Part shown: positions 1 to 10,627 of the stretch, in pieces
How positions within the stretch are numbered: the first letter of the stretch is position 1
How the letters are laid out: every line of letters starts with the position of its first letter
NCBI GenBank assembly: GCA_020465985.1
Contig: JAANYP010009673.1
Location: forward strand, 179,483-243,482
Direction of reading: 5' to 3'
Length of the DNA stretch: 64,000 nucleotides
Source of the DNA: Centrapalus pauciflorus
Lineage: Eukaryota > Streptophyta > Magnoliopsida > Asterales > Asteraceae
The notes under the pieces: generated by a model
What the model was told of the DNA's origin: nothing
What the model saw: only the letters and a program-made list of their open reading frames with translations
Databases searched by the model: none
Program-made: the position numbers and the translations under genes

Positions 1-441
1 TTACTTATCGTACTTTGTATTCATATTTTTTTTTTTATAATTAGATCATCTAAGCATAGATAGTTCGAACCTCACAAGTCCAATTTTCGATGTTTAATTC
101 TTTTATCGTTTCGTTATGCTGTATTTTTCCCTGATCATAAAGATGGAAGTTTGCGGGTCGTGGCAGTATCGACCATCGACGACTTGAGTGTTTGATCATG
201 GGATCGTGTTCTGCTTCTACGAGTACATTTGTTGTTGGTTTCTTGGATTGACGATGATTCGTTTTGCACCAAACGTATCGGGATAACGAAGATGGGTACG
301 ATCGTTTGGTATGTAACGTTCAATCCTTAAACCGGAGTTTGTAACGGACGTTATTGTTTTGTATTCTTAGATCATATTCATAGTTGTTATAAGTTGAAGT
401 TATTTGGTACTTCTAATGTGTTGTGTTTTTATTCTGTGTAA
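1..441. other. Unassigned flank with a GC-richer patch
   Basis: I recognise no gene here. Bases about 140-330 are clearly richer in G and C than the surrounding DNA and have no simple repeats, so they could be the last exon of a gene to the left or an old element fragment. One plus-strand frame stays open for about 35 codons and ends near 245. No domain or convincing splice site supports it. The rest is AT-rich. Confidence 0.3.
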
Positions 442-480
442 CTAGTTTTTAACTCACGTGTTACATGGATTATTTATAAT
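442..480 (-). mobile_element. Possible Helitron 3' terminus, minus strand
   Basis: Read on the minus strand, a short palindrome (CATGT-AAC-ACGTG) is followed about 10 bases later by CTAG and then a T. This is the usual architecture of a plant Helitron 3' end, a hairpin followed by CTRR inserted before T. No partner 5' end could be assigned with confidence; an element running to about 1495 is possible. There is no Rep or helicase coding sequence, so at most it is a non-autonomous copy. Confidence 0.35.
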
Positions 481-484
481 AAAA

Positions 485-745
485 ATTATTTATATAAAAT
501 TGTAATAATCAATTTAATACTTCTTATTACAATTAAATAACCGCATGTTAATATATTTTCCAATAATCAATTTAATTACCTATATTGACATCTAATATCA
601 ATTGCTTTCAATAATAATATCTAATATTATTATTCTTTCATTTTAATCAATCCTGCTCAGTGATGTTTATCGGTGTGACCTTAAAATGTCTTATGAAATT
701 AATCATACTGTATTAATTATATTATCTTTGACACAACATGTAAGA
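485..745 (-). mobile_element. Degenerate LTR remnant, same family as the LTRs at 37418 and 44212
   Basis: The segment near 650-745 keeps, in order, the blocks 'ctgctcagt', 'tcggtgtgacc' and 'tcttatgaaat', followed by a run towards 'tctttgacacaacatgta'. The LTRs ending near 38437 and 45722 carry the same blocks in the same order and spacing. The AT-rich stretch before it is compatible with the LTR interior. It has diverged heavily and has no visible primer site or coding sequence, so it is an old fragment. Confidence 0.55.
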
Positions 746-1059
746 ATAGGTTTTATCAAAATCACAAAGAGAGATAAGCTTTTTTGGAGTAGTAGTGTGA
801 AGTCACACGACAATTAGTCGATGATCAAATAAGTTTTTCATAATTTCTCTTTTATATAATTATGAAACATATAAGATTTTGAAATAAAAAACATTGCAAA
901 CTCTATTGAACTAAAAAAATATTATAACATCTCATTCAAGCAATTTTGTCAATGTTAATATTTTGCCTTGTATTGTTTTCGTTTTCATAAAATCATATTA
1001 GGATTGGGAACTTTTATGGGTTTTTTTATGTTATATCTTGCATTAAAGATGAATCTTTT

Positions 1060-1495
1060 GATAATTTACTGTTAACCCATGTAATACACGTGTAAATTTA
1101 ACAAATTTGTTTTATTAAAAATATATAAACTTAAAATTAAAAATTAATATTCAAACTTTTAATACTAATGATACTTTGTATATTTTATTATAATTAATTT
1201 ATGTATAAATCATTTAAACAAAAAAATTAATCATTAATAACTTTTAAGTTTATTATTAGTATTATTTTTTAGTATTATAATTATTAATCAAAAAAATCTT
1301 TAAAATATTGTTTGTTTTGATTTCGTGGGATTTAAGTATCTAATCATATCTTTATCTTAAAAGTAAAATGATTTAAGTTTTTTAATTTAATCTTAAAATA
1401 ATAATTAACATTTGTCATTAGTAGAAGATGTCACTTGACATTATAAGAAAATGACAAGTGGCAATTTTGTTAATTTTATAATAGTATTTATAGAT
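1060..1495 (-). mobile_element. Possible small non-autonomous Helitron
   Basis: On the minus strand the segment starts near 1495 with a TCTATAAATACT-type 5' end. This is followed by a palindromic 'CACTTGTCAT...TGTCAAGTG' block often seen just inside plant Helitron 5' ends. It closes near 1064-1100 with a hairpin-like ACACGTGTATTACATGGGT. The terminal CTAG is not intact. The call rests on motif resemblance only. Confidence 0.3.
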
Positions 1496-2185
1496 TTAGA
1501 TTTTAATTTTAACTTTTAAACACTATGGCAATAGTTAAATACAATTTAAGGATTTTATAAAAGGTTGAGAAGCCCGACAACCCTAACCCGATTATCAGAG
1601 GCCCTTTAGACCTCACGATCCTTTCTCTATAACCATGTGCAAGCAATGTTCAATTGGTTTGTGGTTCCACTAAGAAAAGTATCACAATGGAGATTGAACG
1701 TGAGTTAACTTCATGAATTTATTTCTATCAGAAAAATATGAAGTGTTGAATAAAACTCATAACTTTGAACATGAAATTCATAAATACTTTCATATTTAAT
1801 TATTTATAGATCTATACATTTAATTCATAAATTTATATAAATTTAAACTCACATGTGAATTTAATATAAGGATGATTGCAAAAAAATGTAAGATGATTAA
1901 ATTTATCATCACGGAAAGACAACATACTTTTAAGAAATCTAAAAATATATATAATTTGATGGTTTTGATACTCTTAACAACCTTTTTTAGTCATTTTTCA
2001 TATAAAAAGGATCAAAGTTATCCTTCTTAAAATTTTTTTAAAAATATGCCATATTTTAATGAATACATATTTAGCTCTTTCTAAACATAAAATTCATATA
2101 TAACCACATTACTTTTTATGTAATTATATTCTTTAATATAATTAACATATTTATAAGTAATAATTTTTACATGCAATAAATTCAA
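1496..2185. other. AT-rich intergenic DNA
   Basis: No gene or complete element was seen. A short less AT-rich patch near 1565-1700 has no recognisable domain or structure. Confidence 0.6.
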
Positions 2186-2194
2186 TTTTTAATA

Positions 2195-2500
2195 GGGGTA
2201 AAGCCATACAATAGCAACCTACTTTTAAAAATGTATCGATATGATACGTCTACTTTTTTAATTGTCTATATGGTACATGTACTTTAATTTTCCGTATCGA
2301 TATGGTCATTCTACATAATAGAGCCCGGTTTTTACATATGAAACAGGGTTCTAATTGTATGAAAAAACAGGGGTCTATTACAAATATGGTCATATCGGTA
2401 TGAAAAATTGAAGTACAGGTACCATATCGATATTTAAAAAAGTAGACGTACCATATTGATAAATTTTCAAAAGTTGGTTACTATTGTATGGCTTTACCCC
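2195..2500. mobile_element. Mutator-type MITE, 306 bp, with 9-bp target duplication
   Basis: The element begins GGGGTAAAGCCATACAATAG and ends with its near-perfect inverted complement (CTATTGTATGGCTTTACCCC). Inverted pairing extends inward well beyond 100 bp on each arm, including the blocks 'gtctacttttttaa' and 'ttaaaaaagtagac'. It is flanked by exact 9-bp direct repeats, TTTTTAATA, at 2186-2194 and 2501-2509. A 9-bp duplication points to Mutator-like transposition. It has no coding capacity and would need a transposase from elsewhere. The exact duplication and high arm symmetry suggest it is fairly young. Confidence 0.85.
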
Positions 2501-2670
2501 TTTTTAATATTATGAATTTGAGTGTACTTTTCACATTAGGCTTAGGGAGTTAGGGTTGTAATTTTCACATTCTTATGGGTGTGTGTATGTGAGAGAGGGT
2601 TTGTTTTTGCAGGAGTGTGAAATCATGTGAAAATCAAAGGGATATAAATTCAACAATCAAAGAGTATGTC

Positions 2671-2724
2671 GGGGTTGGGTGGGGTGGGGGTGGGGTGGTG
2701 GGTGGCGGTAGGGGGTAGGGGGAG
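2671..2724 (+). other. G-run tract with G-quadruplex potential
   Basis: Ten or more runs of three to five G lie within about 54 bases of otherwise AT-rich DNA, separated by one to four bases. This spacing fits an intramolecular G-quadruplex on the plus strand. No gene adjoins it. Confidence 0.6.
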
Positions 2725-3010
2725 TTGATGATAAAATAGCATTTTGAAAACCTTGAAAAAAGGTTCTTTTTTCTAATTATTTTTAATATAAAGTTATGAA
2801 ATAAGTTTTTGATATCTTAAACATAGCAATCTCCATGAAAATTGGACCTAATTTATAAAAATTAACAAGACCAACAAATAAATCTATTGTAATAGCTTTG
2901 AGCAAGATTAAATATATTATATTTTAAATTGTATTTGTCTTTATAATATCGGATTATGATTAAAAGATGTTACTAAAATGATTTCTTTATGGTTAAGCAT
3001 CATGACAATC

Positions 3011-3595
3011 TAGACCTGACAATTCGTGTATTCGTGTCGTGTAACAGGTCAGACACGAATTTTACACGACACGAAATAAAAATTGTGTCTGGTTATGAAA
3101 CTTGTACACGACACGGAAAAAATTCGTGTTACCTGTGACACGACACACAATTTAGCCGTGTCACACGAAAACACAACTTGTAAACGAATTAGAACCGAAT
3201 TTTTAACAAAAATATGAACTTATAAATCCAAAATTCCATCTTCCAAAACATCTAATTCCAAGTTTCCAACATCCAAAACATATAAATCCAAGTTTTCACA
3301 AAATATATAATTCCAAATCCCAAAACATATAAATCCAAGTATCGAACAACACTTCAAAAGTATTGAATCCGTGTCTTAGACGTGTCAGGCGTGTCTTAGA
3401 CGTGTCATCCGTGTCACGCGTATTTTACATGTGTCTTATACGTGTTTATACAGGTAAATTCGTGTTTGACACGTGTAAGACACGGAACACGAATTTCAAA
3501 AACAGGTCAACCTGTTTTGACACGAAACACGAATTTACCAAACATGTACAAGAAAATGTTGTGTCGTATACGTGTCGTGTATATTGCCAGGTTTA
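3011..3595. mobile_element. hAT-type MITE, 585 bp, with 8-bp target duplication
   Basis: The termini are TAGACCTGACAA and TTGCCAGGTTTA, an imperfect inverted pair of the hAT type. They are flanked by exact 8-bp repeats TGACAATC at 3003-3010 and 3596-3603. The interior is built from many copies of 'cgtgtc/gacacg' motifs in both orientations, so long hairpins can form. The ORF at 3363-3611 only follows these repeats and is not a gene. Confidence 0.85.
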
Positions 3596-3603
3596 TGACA
3601 ATC

Positions 3604-4442
3604 TAATATAACTCAATCATAATGATTTGAACTATTTAGTTACGTTATAATAAATTTATATTTTGGTTAATATTGTAAAAAAAAAAAACATTATATTTTT
3701 ATAGTTTTATTAGTTTTGTCAATCAATGTTTTTTTATTTATCAATTTACTGTTTATGTAAAAATTTGTTACCGGTGACTTGTTGTTCAAGTTAAAAAAAA
3801 ATGATTTATGTTGAAAAAAATTATCATATTTTTAGTGTTTTATCAATTTTGTCTCTGGTAAGTTTTTTCCATTAAAAATATCAAAATGTTAAAATGATCC
3901 ATTAAAACATAATATAATTGATTACATAATAACAACTCAATACATTTTGATTTTCTTCAATATCTACCCTTATATTTTCAATGCTAAACTATTTAAGTCA
4001 TTGGCTTCATGAATTTACTTTTATCACCTAAATTCATATGTCTTTTATCAAGTAAAATTAACTTATAATCAAGATATTATACATTTAAAGACTATATAAA
4101 ATCAAAACCTTTTTGTTAATCAAGATCTTCAAATTTTATAAAATCCTAATTTTCTAACCAATTTGTTACCCTTTTGACTTTTTTTTATTTTGTTTTTTGT
4201 TGCATTAAATTGGACTTTTATATGGTAACATGGGGTTACATATTCTTGCATGATTAAAGAGTTTAATTAAATGGTTAGTTTATTCCATAAATAATAGACT
4301 TGGGACCCTGCCCACAACTACATCCACATGCATGTGACTTCTCTTTTTCCATGTGACTCCTTTAATTAATAAATAAACAGTGTTATAATAATAAATAAAA
4401 AGTCTACATATCCTTATTAAAATATAAAATTATTTTATACAT
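3604..4442. other. AT-rich intergenic DNA
   Basis: Nothing beyond low-complexity A/T tracts was seen. No ORF, element boundary or RNA gene is supportable. Confidence 0.6.
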
Positions 4443-4450
4443 AGTTTTAC

Positions 4451-4935
4451 TAGAGATGGCAACAGGATGTGTTCGAACTGGATTGACCATCTCGATCCTC
4501 GTCGGGTAGGCGGAGAAAACCGTGAGGATCCGGAGAACCCATTTATAACATATGTTTAATAAAACGGTGAAATTTTATTTCGAGATCATTGTTAAACCTA
4601 AATGAGTAAAATTTATAGTGATTCAAATCATAACGAGTACAAAAATGAATAAAATCATAAACAAAACAATTATAAACTTGACTAACAACTTTATATATAA
4701 TACTTATTACTATATGATATAAATATAATAAAAAAAACATACATATATAATCTAAAATATAAATAAAATACTTATTATTATGTAAAATATAAACGGGTAT
4801 TTAATCGACGTTTTAATCGGGTTATCAGGATGGGTATCATAAATCTCATCCCCGTTTAAAATAATCGGGTTCGGGAAAAACCCGTCACATTTTAATCGGT
4901 TTTTCCCATTGGATTCGTCTTTTTTGCCATCAATA
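4451..4935. mobile_element. hAT-type MITE, 485 bp, with 8-bp target duplication
   Basis: The termini are TAGAGATGGCAA and TTGCCATCAATA, inverted with two mismatches. Exact 8-bp repeats AGTTTTAC flank them at 4443-4450 and 4936-4943. Subterminal regions are GC-richer, with 'ctcgtcggg' and 'cccgttt' blocks as in the hAT MITE at 18579, and the centre is AT-rich. There is no transposase. Confidence 0.8.
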
Positions 4936-5155
4936 AGTTTTACCCCTTTAAATTTAAATATTGTTAAAATTGTTTGATTGTTATTTGTTAATAATTATTG
5001 GATAAGAAAGTTGACATAAAAATCTATATTTAGCAAGAAGTGATATGAAATTTAACTTTTAGGTTGAGAATATATAATGAAATGTTATTTTTTCCCTATA
5101 AAAAAAATAAAATTAATTTTTTATCTTCTTTATTAGTCATCGACTCATCGATTGT

Positions 5156-5610
5156 AACACCCTCACTTCCGCACAAAAGTCACGTCCACACAATATCATA
5201 AGTGGCAAGATCGCAATAACTCTATAACACAAGTGTCAAAAGATAATACAGATCACTGCTAATTAAAATCTTTGCACAAAAAGTAAATACAGTAATCGCA
5301 ATTCAGTACAAACTACAACCCGGCCTGAATGTTACACACAAACAGGCAGGAAAATCCTCTAGTCCCGATCCAGCAAATACAGCTACGGATCCCTTCTCTG
5401 ATAACCTGAACATGGTAGACTCGAATACGTAAGCTCGAAAGCTCGTGAGTACGCGAGGGTTAGACTCTGCAACATAAGCATGTAACACGCATACACATAG
5501 CACATACACACATAGCAATCTCTATCTCTGTCCCTAGCAATCAACAATGTAACTCAGGTATGAACACATATCATAAGATCCACAACCCTGCACACACAAA
5601 TTAAGCCTTG
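5156..5610 (-). mobile_element. Ty3/Gypsy LTR fragment
   Basis: The segment opens with TGTAACACCC and is much richer in GC than its surroundings. Near 5425-5460 it carries the block 'acgtaagctcgaaagctcgtgagt'. The Gypsy LTRs at 11139 and 56524 have the same kind of block in the same orientation (a gtaagc...gcttagtgagt-like palindrome). That similarity is the basis for calling it a Gypsy LTR. Both ends are unclear and there is no internal region, so it is a truncated or solo fragment. Confidence 0.5.
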
Positions 5611-5870
5611 ATGGGTCTTCACAAATGCTAGTTGTTCCTATTATGTCATTTAACATGTAATAATGGACCATATAAGACATTAACAAATACTTATTGGTTC
5701 TTATCAGTATATAATAAGTTATAATGGGTCATATTTGACATTTACAAGTACTTTTTGTTTAAAGTCATAACATTTATAATGACTTATGTTGAATCGTAAC
5801 AAGTAGTTATTGTTCATTTAATGTTATAGTCGATCATATATATGGAGTATGTACATATATATTATTTGTT
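5611..5870 (+). repeat. Degenerate tandem repeat of about 70-80 bp
   Basis: Three imperfect units each contain a 'tagt(t/a)(g/t)tt' start, a 'tgtcatttaacatgtaataatgg'-like middle and a 'catatttgacatttacaagta'-like end. Units are visible from about 5625, 5680 and 5750. The array may be part of the adjoining LTR fragment. Confidence 0.45.
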
Positions 5871-5974
5871 TAAAAAGTAACTCACTGCCTATCAATATCA
5901 ACGAATACAACTAATTTATATTTTCGGTTCTAACATGTATATAGACGTGTGTATTTGTATTATATTAATATTTA

Positions 5975-6422
5975 ATGATCTATTTTTTTGTAAAACGAAA
6001 AACACAATGTTTCTGTAGGATTATCGAGGAATTACCGACGGAATTTCCGAGGGATTACCGACAAAAGACATACCGAGGGCTTACCGAGGGAATGTTTTCG
6101 AGGGATTACCGACGAATATTTTACCGAGGGACTTCCGAGTGCTTACCGAGGGAATGTTACCGACGGATTACCGAGAGACGTGTTTACCAACGGATTACCG
6201 ACAACAAATTTATCTGTTAGTAATCGCTCGGTAAACTCTCGGTATTAGCGACGAAATAGCGAGGGATTTTTTCCGTTGGAAATTCCGTCGGTATACCCTC
6301 GGTAATCCTTCGGTAATTTGCATAAACACAATCCGTCAGAAATTTGTCGGTAACCCGTCAGTAATACCGAGGGATTTTTTCCGTCAGAAATTCCGTCGGT
6401 AAAAGTCACTTTTCTAGTAGTG
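5975..6422 (-). mobile_element. CACTA (En/Spm) element terminus with subterminal repeats
   Basis: The right end read on the minus strand is CACTACTAGAAAA (6410-6422), the classic plant CACTA terminal repeat. For more than 400 bp inward it carries dense copies of 'ttaccgacgga' and 'accgaggga' motifs in both orientations. These are typical subterminal transposase-binding repeats. No matching CACTA terminus is seen at the left side, where the repeats stop near 6000. This is therefore a truncated end or a deletion derivative, with no transposase ORF. The 81-aa ORF at 5975-6220 is a translation of the repeats. Confidence 0.75.
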
Positions 6423-6460
6423 TATATTATATATAAACTAAAATCTTAAATTATATTAAT

Positions 6461-6462
<2 letters not shown>

Positions 6463-6529
<67 letters not shown>

Positions 6530-6539
6530 TTATTTATAT
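6463..6539. repeat. (TA)n microsatellite
   Basis: A long TA dinucleotide run followed by TTTA units. It borders the inverted-repeat element at 6540. Confidence 0.9.
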
Positions 6540-6586
6540 TTAGGTTCAAAAGAGTCCCTTCAATGATCATTCACATTGCTTATTTA

Positions 6587-7220
6587 ACCATTCACATTGG
6601 TAAAATAATATCAGCACAACATGTGAATCTGAGCATTGTCAACTACTAACAAACAATAACAAGATCAATGACAAACAGTAACAATGGTCATTCATGTAAC
6701 ACTCAAATTCTCAAATCTATCAAACATTAATAACATCAACCAATGTGAATGATCATTCAGCTAATGTGAATGGTCATTCACATTAGGAAATTTACCATTC
6801 ACATTGGTTGTACCATATCAGCACATCATGTATGTTGTGCATCGTCAACTACTAACAACCAGTAACAAGATTAATGACAAACAGTAACAATGGTCATTCA
6901 TGTGACGCTCAAATTCTCAAATCTATCAATCATTAATAACATCAACCAATGTGAATGATCATTCAGCTAATGTGAATGGCCATTCACATTAGGAAATTTA
7001 CCATTCACATTGGTTCTACCATATCAGCACAGCATGTATGTTGTGCATCGTCAACTACTAACAAGCAGTAACAAGATTAATGACAAACAGTAACAATGGT
7101 CATTCATGTAACGCTCAAATTCTCAAATCTATCAAACATTAATAACACCAACCAATGTGAATGATCATTCAACTAATGTGAATGACCATTCACATTAGTA
7201 AATTTCACCATTCACATTGG
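6587..7220 (+). repeat. Tandem array of ~207-bp units, three copies plus a partial
   Basis: The unit start 'accattcacattgg' recurs at 6587, 6794, 7000 and 7207, a spacing of 206-207 bp. Each unit contains 'tatcagcac', 'gtcaactactaacaa', 'caaacagtaacaatggtcattcatg' and ends in paired 'gtgaatgatcattcag/gaatggtcattcac' palindromes. Sequence identity between units is high. Confidence 0.85.
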
Positions 7221-7384
7221 TGAAATAATATCAGCACCTTACATTAGTCCTGTTAATTGTCAACTACGTTTTGTGAATAATCAATCTTCTAATGTGAATG
7301 GTCATTCACATTGATGTCCATTCATATTTGATGAATGACGAGAACAGCAATGTCAGACTTCATCTTCTACATACCATCAATGTT

Positions 7385-7655
7385 AAATAATGTGAATGAT
7401 CAATTAAATAATGTGAATGATCATTTAAGTAATGTGAATGGTCAATTAACTAATGTGAATGATTAATTAAGCAATGTGAATGATCATTTAAGTAATGTGA
7501 ATGGTCAATTAAGTAATGTGAATGGTTAATTAAGTAATGTGAATGATCAAATAAGTGTACAAGAAGTATAAAAAGTTAAATAAGTGTTGTGAATGATCAA
7601 TTAAGTAATGTGAATGATCAATTGACTAATGTGAATGATCAATTAATGTGAATGA
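7385..7655 (+). repeat. Short tandem array (~21-bp unit)
   Basis: Units of about 21 bp follow the pattern 'aatgtgaatgatcaattaagt', with substitutions g/t and a/g. There are about a dozen copies, interrupted near 7555-7580. Confidence 0.8.
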
Positions 7656-7757
7656 TGAATTTAAGCAATGTGAATGGTCGCTGCAATTACGAAAATACCC
7701 TTGTCTATTCATGGACGCTGGATACGCAGGATTTCATGAGGGACGTTGTGGAACCAA

Positions 7758-7762
<5 letters not shown>

Positions 7763-7814
<52 letters not shown>

Positions 7815-7818
7815 GTAT
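7763..7818. repeat. (TA)n / (TATG)n microsatellite
   Basis: A TA run followed by 'tatgtatg' units, on the right side of the inverted-repeat element. Confidence 0.9.
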
Positions 7819-7889
7819 CAATTTGTAAATATATTTTTAAATTTTTTTTTTAAATCAACACATGGTATTAAGTATTAACCTAGTATGTA

Positions 7890-7896
7890 GGGTTTA
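7890..7896 (+). mobile_element. Left stub of MITE A, split by the Mutator-type element
   Basis: These seven bases (GGGTTTA) are the original left end of the MITE whose main body lies at 16310-16977. They are preceded by TAGTATGTA (7881-7889), which matches TAGTATATA after the body (16978-16986) at 8 of 9 positions. This assigns them as the MITE's own target duplication. Confidence 0.6.
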
Positions 7897-9234
7897 GAGT
7901 AAATTATATAAATGGACCCTGTGGTTTATAAAAAAGTACAAGTTTCATTCCTAACTTTTAAAAATTACACTGGTAGTCCATATTTTGAAAAATTGTTACA
8001 TTTTCAGTCCCTAATCAACTCAGTTTTTTAAATATTTCAAATTTTCCCTTAGAAACTAATTTCACTTATGGTGCTTAATGAATTAATTAAGTTTTTTACT
8101 TCATATTTAATTATTTTTATATTTATAAATGTTTAATTAATAAGTAATATTTTATTTATTATTATAAGAATTTATCTAAAATTTATTTATGTACTTTACC
8201 TATATATTAATAGGTTTCATACCTATTAATTTTAATTATATATTTAGTTTATGCATTCGTTCATTTTGAAGAAAAATATATTTTTTATTAATTTTTGTTT
8301 TATAAAATATTTTCCAATCTATTTATATATTTAATTAATTTATCGTTCGTATCTTCATATATTAACTTTTAAAAGATATTAAATGTGTTTTTGAAATTCT
8401 AAACATATAAATATGTACATTCATTTATAGATTATAAAAATTATCTATTCTTAATTTATAGATTTTTATTGGTAGAATATTTTATATTTTACATATGAAA
8501 TAGTGTAAGTAAAATCGTATTATTCCTAATAAACTTAACAAGATTGTAATCCTTTTAACATTTTTAAATTTTTTTGGGTGTAACATATCATTAATCTAAT
8601 GTTTGAAGAGTATAAAGTTTTAGTTCAATTATTAAATATACATCATTCTTTTAATTTTTTTAATTTTTTATTTTTATTTCACAAAATACAACATGTACGA
8701 AACTTTTAAATTATATAAAAAATCTATTGATAATTTTAAATAATTATTTTTTTAAAACACTATTTTAAAATTAAAAAATAAAACATTATTTTAATATTAA
8801 AAAACAAAACATTATTCAATCACATTAAATATATATTAAAATTTTATTTAGAACTATCAAAGGTTTTTTAGAAATAATTTAAAAAATTTCTCATATTTTT
8901 TAGTTTATGAAATAAAAATAAAAAGGAATAGAAAAAAAGTAAAAGTAGAATTTATATTTAACAATGAACATATATTTTATACTATTCAAACATTAGAAAA
9001 GAATGATATGATATACTCATAAAAATTTTAGAATGCCAAAAAATTACAAACTTGTTAAAGATTATTAAAAATAATATATTTTACTAATATCATTTCATAT
9101 GTAGAATTTATAACCTTTTCTAATAATATTTATAAAATAAGAATGGATGCTTTTTAAAATTTATATATGAATGTACATATATTACATGTATAAAATTCCA
9201 AAACAATATGAATAACATTTAAAAATTAGTATGT

Positions 9235-9534
9235 TGTTAGAATACATTGTAATTGATGAAAGTCAAAGTATAGGGTTTGTTTTGTAATTCATTCATAGTT
9301 GTGAAAAATATGTGTATATATATATATATAATAAGTTTGACTTTCAATGTAATGGTTCTGACATTTTCACTTTTGGCAAAATAGAATTCAGAGAATACGG
9401 TTACTGACATTGAAGGTTATCTCATCATTTTGTAATCGACATTCTTGCAATAGAATCATTCGGTTAGTTTTAATCATTGTTATTGTTCTTATTATTGAAT
9501 TGTTAATTGATTGATATAGAAACTATAAATCACA
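9235..9534 (+). repeat. 5' LTR (300 bp) of the 9235 element
   Basis: Begins TGTTAGAATAC and ends ATAAATCACA. It differs from the 3' LTR mainly in the length of an internal TA run near 9312. The small divergence indicates recent insertion. A related LTR lies at 46271-46560 on the minus strand. Confidence 0.9.
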
Positions 9535-9536
9535 AT

Positions 9537-9548
9537 TGGTATCAGAGC
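9537..9548 (+). other. Primer-binding site, initiator Met tRNA type
   Basis: TGGTATCAGAGC lies two bases after the 5' LTR. It is the usual plant match to the 3' end of initiator methionine tRNA. Confidence 0.85.
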
Positions 9549-9797
9549 TTTAGGGGTGAAAATTTGATTCTGAGATTGAAATTTTTTACGACGTTAGGTT
9601 TTTCTGAAATTTGCATTTTTAACAACTCAAATGTTGTTTTTAATCAAAGTTCAGTAAAAGAAAAGTGTTTAAAATGTATTTTCGAGGGGGATACAAGTCT
9701 TAAATCACTGAAAAACTACTTGAAATTCATTTTCGAATATTCAGTGTATAGTGGACTTGAAATAAATACACAAGAAACTTCTCGATTAAAGGGTATG

Positions 9798-10348
9798 TTC
9801 GAGAAACTCCAAGAGTTATTCGAGTTGACTGATATGATATTCGAGAAACTCCAAAAGTTATTCGAGTTGAGTGATATGATATTCGAGAAACTTCAAAAGT
9901 CATTCGAGTTGAATCAAAAGATATTCGAGAAAGTTCAGGAGTCAATCGAGTTGACTAAAGTAATATTCGAGAAACTTCTGTGTTTCATGCGAGTTGAATG
10001 CTTGAATGACACTTGGAACATTTCAGATCAACAATCTATTCGAGTTGGTCATAGGTTGTATTCGAGGAAATTCCTTATACATTCGAGTTGGACTAATTGA
10101 ATATTTGAGAGCATTTAAGACTTCATCGAGAACCCTCATGGTCTATTCGAGTTTAATACATATGTACTGCGAGATGACTATAGTTTTATTCGAGATTTAC
10201 TCTGTTCTATTCGAGATGGACTATAGTTTATTCGAGTTGATACATAGACCAATCCGAGTTGGTTCAAGACTCATTCGAGTTTTTTCATGCATCATCCGAA
10301 ATTCATCAAGGGTCATTCGAGATTGATGTAGTTTCATTCGAGTTTGAA
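9798..10348 (+). repeat. ATTCGAGTTG leader repeat array, 42-bp units then dispersed
   Basis: Four to five units of 42 bp start at 9798, each with 'ttcgagaaactccaaaag' and 'attcgagttga'. They continue as scattered 'attcgag(tt/at)' motifs every 20-45 bases up to about 10348. Because 42 is a multiple of three, the frame at 9507-10100 shows a 14-residue repeat (IFEKLQKLFELSD). That ORF starts inside the LTR and spans the primer site, so it is probably not a real gene. Confidence 0.8.
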
Positions 10349-10627
10349 TGAATTTTTTTTACTAAGTGTTGGATTCTTAATGTGTTAAGAAAAATGTGAC
10401 ATTTTTTCAAGAAATTGTTATAAATTTGTGTTTTTCTAACATTGGTCTCTGAACGATTGACTCTGGAATCCTGTCAATAATAGTTTATTATTGTCTGAAA
10501 TCCCGATGCCTTAAACAGAAAATCACAAGTTTTTATAATTTCTGATGAAATGTTACAGTTTTTCTACTTTGAAGGATTTCATTTGTTTACTTGGCTAACA
10601 TGATTCTTACTTGTTTACAGGTTTCAA

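Larger units (their letters stand above)
6540..7762. mobile_element. TA-inserted inverted-repeat element with internal arrays
   Basis: The left end (taggttcaaaagagtccc) and the right end read in reverse (tagaatttggttccacaacg) are inverted relatives. Both abut TA microsatellites. The same end consensus recurs in the elements at 22120 and 44701. The interior consists of a ~207-bp tandem array followed by a ~21-bp array, both based on 'aatgtgaatgatcattcac'. No transposase is present. The superfamily is uncertain. The TA flanks would fit a TA-duplicating transposon, but the microsatellite hides the true target-site duplication. Confidence 0.6.

Noticed and set aside
5975..6220. 81-aa ORF with RDYR repeats
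   Set aside because: Produced by CACTA subterminal repeats; no gene.
6587..7655. Possible CRISPR-like array
   Set aside because: Tandem units are contiguous without unique spacers, and the genome is eukaryotic; it is a satellite-like array inside a transposable element.
9507..10100. 197-aa ORF with a 14-residue repeat
   Set aside because: It starts inside the LTR, runs through the primer-binding site, and its repeats follow a 42-bp DNA repeat. It is best explained as an array translated by chance.
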